64,000 nucleotides of DNA from Archaeoglobus sp. JdFR-37. GTDB lineage: Archaea > Halobacteriota > Archaeoglobi > Archaeoglobales > Archaeoglobaceae. A model generated the notes under the pieces. It worked only from the letters and a program-made list of their open reading frames with translations, had not been told where the DNA came from and ran no database searches. The stretch is taken from positions 1 through 64,000 of the forward strand of contig MTMY01000004.1 in assembly GCA_002010215.1 (NCBI GenBank). The letters run 5' to 3'. This document shows, piece after piece, positions 60,509-64,000 of this stretch. The position numbers and the translations under genes were made by a program. The stretch's first letter is position 1. Each line of letters opens with the position of its first letter.

Positions 60509-61747
60509 CTATTTGAGTTCATCCCACTTTCTTCTCTTCATATATATTTTAGCAACTCTGTAGGCCACGAACCCCAGAACGACAATCCCAGCTAGCAACC
60601 CGCCATAGAAAATGATAACATCCCTCTTCTCCTGGAAATACTCTACGATGCCTGAATAAAATGGTTCTGAAGGTGTAGGTGTCGGGGTAGGTGTGGGTGT
60701 CGGAGTCTCCTCCAGAATTTGAGCCTTTATTTCCGAAATAAGGCCATTAATTTCTGCTATTGCTTGGTCTACCTCGTTAACAACACCCTCAATGGTGGTC
60801 TTTGCATCATCGTAAAGCCCGTTGTCAATATAGTCTTTCGCGTTAACTTCAATACGATTGTAGAGGTTATTATACTTAGTTTTAAATTGCTGCAGCTTTA
60901 TGTCATAGGCGGTGGTTGATATTCCTTTCTCTTTTGCCTGAAGTGTAGCCGCATCTAGCTCTGAAATCTTCTCCAAGAATTCGTCGAGCTTATCTTCAGC
61001 CTGTGCTAAACGGTAGTTTACATCAAGTCTAAAAAGTTCATTTTCTGCCTCATTAAGATATTCTTCAGCTTTAGAGAGTGATGAGTCTGCCTCAATGTAT
61101 TTTTTCTGAGCATAATAGTCTTTTCCATCTGAAATGTAATCTTGAGCAGTCTTTATCTTCTGCTTTGCTACACCTACAGCAACCCCTAAATTTTCTAATT
61201 CTAAAGATTTAGTATTCAGCTCTTCAATTTTGGATTCCAGAGAGGAAATAACACCAGAAAAGGCGTTCTCGTTTACAACCTTAACCACAACAGGTTTCAG
61301 GACATCAGCATCGGCATCTGTAACATTAATTTGGAGGATGACAAAATCCTCAACTCTGTCTTCGACTGTAGGGATCCTTCCTGAAAACTCAACTTTCAAA
61401 GAATTGAGGCCATAATCCCAGTCGTTAATCCTCGCATTGAGATAATCCTCACCCCCCTTTACTACAATCCCTCCTTGTTTGTAAGCAACCTCAATTCTTA
61501 ATTCTGGGGAATCCAGAAAATTATAGATTTCATAATAACGATTGTCAAGCCTGGTGGCCTTATCATCTGTTTTGGGTTGGATGAAGTATGTTCCAGAAAT
61601 TTCCTCACCGATAAGGTAAAAGGTTTTATTAATACCCTCAATTACCGGCTCTGCAAAGTCATCCTTAGTCAGCTGCTCTGCAGCCATCACAGGAGTTGCG
61701 ATGAGCATCAGGGAGAGTAATAGTAGCATTAACCTCAATTCAAGCAC
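60509..61747 (-). CDS. Membrane-anchored coiled-coil surface protein
   Basis: The protein is 412 residues from GTG 61747 (an ATG six codons later is an alternative). A signal peptide (LLLLSLMLIATPVMAAE) leads into a beta-rich domain (residues 25-165), then about 190 residues of charged helical coiled coil (VISSLESKIEELNTKSLELE, KAEEYLNEAENELFRLDVNY). A Thr-Pro linker of six TP pairs follows, then one membrane helix (VIIFYGGLLAGIVVLGFVAY) and a basic cytoplasmic end (KIYMKRRKWDELK). It would stand out from the cell surface. It lacks the PGF motif. Function unknown. Confidence 0.75.
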   Translation of the reverse strand: MLELRLMLLLLSLMLIATPVMAAEQLTKDDFAEPVIEGINKTFYLIGEEISGTYFIQPKTDDKATRLDNRYYEIYNFLDSPELRIEVAYKQGGIVVKGGEDYLNARINDWDYGLNSLKVEFSGRIPTVEDRVEDFVILQINVTDADADVLKPVVVKVVNENAFSGVISSLESKIEELNTKSLELENLGVAVGVAKQKIKTAQDYISDGKDYYAQKKYIEADSSLSKAEEYLNEAENELFRLDVNYRLAQAEDKLDEFLEKISELDAATLQAKEKGISTTAYDIKLQQFKTKYNNLYNRIEVNAKDYIDNGLYDDAKTTIEGVVNEVDQAIAEINGLISEIKAQILEETPTPTPTPTPTPSEPFYSGIVEYFQEKRDVIIFYGGLLAGIVVLGFVAYRVAKIYMKRRKWDELK

Positions 61748-61887
61748 CCCCGGTTTGAAACTGATGAGGAGGAATGAATTTAAGGCTTTCTATGAATTCC
61801 GGAAAAATAGTGTGAAATGCATACTTTTGCGAAGGTTATTGATTAACTGAGTTTATTGAGTTTATCAACAGAAAACGATAAAAGAAG

Positions 61888-61961
61888 TGCCCGGAGCCGG
61901 ATTTGAACCGGCGACTATGCGGTCTTCAGCCGCACGCTCTCCCTAGCTGAGCTACCCGGGC
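61888..61961 (-). tRNA. tRNA-Phe (anticodon GAA)
   Basis: On the minus strand GCCCGGG pairs with CTCCGGGC-end bases as the acceptor. The D arm is TAGCTCAGCTAGGGAGAGC. The anticodon arm is TGCGG-CTGAAGA-CCGCA, giving GAA, and the T arm is GCCGG-TTCAAAT-CCGGC. Discriminator A; CCA not encoded. A TATA-like AAAAATACTC lies about 40 bases upstream (near 62000). Confidence 0.96.
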
Positions 61962-62146
61962 TCAGGTTGAGGACTCTCTATCCTGATTATTCCCAACGAG
62001 TATTTTTATCTTTTGGTTGACTTTTTCTTAAGGTTCTTGAGGGGGTTTTGTTTGTCATTTTTGTGACTTTAGATGTTCGGCTTACATCTTTGCTCTTCCC
62101 AACCAGCCCTTCTTCTTGATAAACCTTTGGAAACCTCCTTATCCTA

Positions 62147-63091
62147 TCACCTGACTCTTTCAAACCTCACAACGTCATTCACGTCATTCAGTACTGATCT
62201 CACATATCCCTTCCCTTCAAGATACTTGAGACACGCCAGCGTCTCACTTAAAGCCAGCAGTTTGTCCCACTGGTTTAATTTCTCGAAACTCTTCCCGTTC
62301 CACCTTATTCTGCTGGCAATATCCACCAAATTCCCTTCACTCTCTGTCAATTCAAGAACCTCGTTTATTCTGCTCTCGTAATGATTCAAAAGCTGTTCAA
62401 TTCTTCTCTCGGGATTTTTAATCACATTCTCGTGAGCAGGATAGGCTACATCTACCTCCAGCCCCAGAACCTTTTTTAGGCTTTGAAGGTGAGATGCCAG
62501 GGGATTTGCCTCATAACCCGGATAAAAGCCGACATGGGTTGTTGTCTCGCTGAGAATCAGGTCTCCTGAAAAAAGAACCTTTTCTTCTGGCAGATAGTAG
62601 CAGCAGTGGCCGGGAGAGTGGCCCGGGGTGTGGATGCAGAGCATCCCCGATATTTCCTGCAGATCTCCCACGTATTTGAGATTCATCTTGCCCCCTATTC
62701 TCTCTCCAAACCCCCTCAGCTCACTGAACATTTCCATGAACTGATGGATGAAATGCTTGGGAATACCGAACCTCTCAGTCCAGGCTTTATAGATGTCAGC
62801 GAAAAGGTCGGAGATGTAGAGCTTTAGAAAGGGCTCTTCAAGGGGATGAAGATATGACTCAATTCCACTGAAAGCAGCACCCACGTGGTCAATGTGATGA
62901 TGAGTCAGAAGGATACGCCTGGGTCTGAGTTCGAGCACCTCCTTAATGTGGTGCGGGCTGCAGAAGCCAGCATCAATTGCTGTATTTCCGGAATCTTTAT
63001 CGACAACCAGATAAATGTTAATCTTATCTGCCTGTGCAATCGGAACTTCAAATGAAAAAGATTCGATATGCATATCCCGGTTCTCTCTCAC
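62147..63091 (-). CDS. Metallo-beta-lactamase hydrolase with C-terminal winged helix
   Basis: The 314-residue protein has an MBL domain with LLTHHHIDHVGAAFSG near residue 60, HTPGHSPGHCCYYLPEE near 155, VLFSGDLILSETTTH and VAYPAHENVIKNPERR. A C-terminal winged-helix tail (residues about 235-314, RIRWNGKSFEKL) follows, as in the LACTB2/BLACT_WH group. These act as thioesterases or ribonucleases. Substrate unknown. It is the fourth MBL protein in the window and sits alone between tRNA-Phe and the ferredoxin-linked gene. Confidence 0.8.
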   Translation of the reverse strand: MRENRDMHIESFSFEVPIAQADKINIYLVVDKDSGNTAIDAGFCSPHHIKEVLELRPRRILLTHHHIDHVGAAFSGIESYLHPLEEPFLKLYISDLFADIYKAWTERFGIPKHFIHQFMEMFSELRGFGERIGGKMNLKYVGDLQEISGMLCIHTPGHSPGHCCYYLPEEKVLFSGDLILSETTTHVGFYPGYEANPLASHLQSLKKVLGLEVDVAYPAHENVIKNPERRIEQLLNHYESRINEVLELTESEGNLVDIASRIRWNGKSFEKLNQWDKLLALSETLACLKYLEGKGYVRSVLNDVNDVVRFERVR

Positions 63092-63147
63092 CTCTGCTTA
63101 AAAAGTTTCTTGACTTGGCTTCACGCTTAACTACACTTAACGACCGC

Positions 63148-63717
63148 TCAACGACATTTTAAAAACAGCTTGACCAAAAACTTATTAACTTCATAAAGTG
63201 GAGTGCCATAAATTTCCTCTATCCTTGCAACACTCCTACCGCATCCAGAGAATGGGCTTATTATCCCGGCACCCTTCAGCTCTGCAATAATAACCCCGCC
63301 ATCTTTTCCATAATCCTCAGAAATAGCAGTTATTTCGCTTCCTGAAATAAAATATCCTTTTCTGCTCTCAACAACCCTCTTTACAATTTCAAGCATCGTT
63401 TCGCTATCTTCACCTATCCTATCATAATACTTTTTCACGGCATCCTCCCAGCTTGCTTTTCCGTTCCTGAGCTCCGAAAAGAAAATTCTCAGGAAATACG
63501 GGATTTCAAGAGAGCCAAGAGCTACCACCCTCATACCCCACGCCAAGGAATCTTTTTGAGACTCAATGGGAAAGGCCAACCTTTCACCCTCAAGAAGTAG
63601 AAGAAGTTCTTCATCCAACTCATCTAGAGATATTATACCGCCGGAGTGCTTAATCAGAAGCTCCAGTCCCTTATAAGCGTAATAATCCCCGCCTAAAAGC
63701 TCCGCAATATCCTTCAA
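63148..63717 (-). CDS. Uncharacterised helical protein coupled to the ferredoxin-like gene
   Basis: The 189-residue product (TTG 63717; the frame is open to 63759) is mainly helical. A C-terminal winged-helix-like part includes YFISGSEITAISEDYGKDGG and a basic end. No family is recognised. The stop of the ferredoxin-like gene and this TTG share the sequence TTGA, which suggests translational coupling and decides the start. It may be a regulator or partner of the ferredoxin, but that is inference. Confidence 0.5.
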   Translation of the reverse strand: MKDIAELLGGDYYAYKGLELLIKHSGGIISLDELDEELLLLLEGERLAFPIESQKDSLAWGMRVVALGSLEIPYFLRIFFSELRNGKASWEDAVKKYYDRIGEDSETMLEIVKRVVESRKGYFISGSEITAISEDYGKDGGVIIAELKGAGIISPFSGCGRSVARIEEIYGTPLYEVNKFLVKLFLKCR

Positions 63718-63902
63718 TCCATAATAACAAGGGCTCCGTAAGGACATGCTTCCACGCATTTCCGGCAGCCTTCATCTCCGTACTCCCTGCACTTCCCCTC
63801 ATCTATCTTCACAACCTTGCCCCCATTCCGTAGTATGGCATCTGCTGGACATACTTGGCTGCATCTCCCGCATCCCTGGCAGCTCAGTACAGCTATAGCC
63901 AC
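63714..63902 (-). CDS. 2[4Fe-4S] ferredoxin-like protein
   Basis: From the GTG at 63902 the 62-residue protein carries LSCQGCGRCSQVCPADAI (CxxCxxCxxxCP) and CREYGDEGCRKCVEACPYGA (C-x7-C-x2-C-x3-CP), two [4Fe-4S] sites. A longer frame begins at 63959, but a G-rich ribosome site (AAAGGGGGTGG) precedes 63902. The 3' end of another gene overlaps it by ten bases. It would act as a small electron carrier or as a subunit of an oxidoreductase encoded beyond the window edge. Confidence 0.8.
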   Translation of the reverse strand: MAIAVLSCQGCGRCSQVCPADAILRNGGKVVKIDEGKCREYGDEGCRKCVEACPYGALVIMD

Positions 63903-64000
63903 ACTTCCACCCCCTTTCTGGAGAATTCCCTTATTGTTTCCTTTATCCTCCGATACCACACCTCAAGCATTCTCTCCATGTCTTCAGCCACAGCATCAGG
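63893..64000 (-). CDS. C-terminal end of an unidentified gene (partial)
   Basis: A frame open at the window edge runs 35 codons leftward to a stop at 63893-63895. It ends with helical, charged sequence (DMERMLEVWYRRIKETIREF), then SRKGVEVWL. It overlaps the inferred GTG start of the ferredoxin-like gene by ten bases, so the two are likely co-translated. The product cannot be named from this fragment. Confidence 0.5.
   Translation of the reverse strand, partial: PDAVAEDMERMLEVWYRRIKETIREFSRKGVEVWL

Overview
The window is a stretch of chromosome from a thermophilic euryarchaeon, most likely of the order Archaeoglobales (Archaeoglobus, Geoglobus or Ferroglobus). The signs are a DNA polymerase D large subunit, an archaeal-type S10/spc/alpha ribosomal cluster with Rnp1 and eL19/eL32/eS4, archaeal PCNA and primase large subunit, TATA-type promoters with many leaderless starts, tRNAs without encoded CCA, a probable methanofuran gene (mfnD-like) and a PGF-CTERM surface protein. 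The genus is an inference from gene content and moderate G+C and was not tested.

Layout. 1-5400: leftward genes, namely a partial GT2 glycosyltransferase and a leuA - TatD hydrolase - NYN nuclease - ATP-grasp (mfnD-like) series behind a metallo-beta-lactamase (MBL) protein. 5400-9440: tRNA-Gly(CCC) between two copies of a 37-bp repeat, a ZIP metal transporter, a frameshifted DUF389 membrane protein, a second TatD-like hydrolase and a small MBL hydrolase. 9550-17400: replication and nucleic-acid genes (polC, DNA ligase, thioredoxin, Trm10-like methyltransferase) mixed with two small paralogous proteins and a 53-residue cysteine-rich mini-protein. 17400-25270: a divergent acyl-CoA locus. Two long class III CoA-transferases, two small Cys-rich proteins, an MBL-TPR hydrolase and a 144-residue protein lie on the minus strand, facing a hot-dog thioesterase and an AMP-forming acyl-CoA ligase on the plus strand.

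26000-42300: after a possible zincin and a cyclophilin-fold protein comes the informational super-operon on the plus strand: SPOUT methyltransferase, uL3 to uL15, secY, an EMC3/YidC-like membrane insertase, cytidylate kinase and Cbf5. 42300-50700: a class I (GctAB-like) CoA-transferase pair that lacks the catalytic glutamate, then pcn, priL (with a ferredoxin-like 8-Cys insertion), pelota, rpiA, surE, galT-like and amrS-like genes. 50790-54430: a three-gene signalling operon with a response regulator, a membrane histidine kinase and a large PAS/GAF protein that has Asp where the phospho-accepting His should be and no ATPase domain.

55266-56700: tRNA-Gly(TCC) followed by a graveyard of toxin-antitoxin genes (VapBC-like, then MNT/HEPN-like), all broken. 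56720-61750: a cell-surface block with an 835-residue PGF-CTERM S-layer-like protein, a small secreted protein and a coiled-coil membrane-anchored protein. 61888-64000: tRNA-Phe, a fourth MBL protein, an uncharacterised protein coupled to a 2[4Fe-4S] ferredoxin-like protein, and the end of one more gene.

The best candidates for new biology are the primase ferredoxin-like insertion, the paired CoA-transferase/Cys-rich operon and the Asp-for-His pseudokinase.
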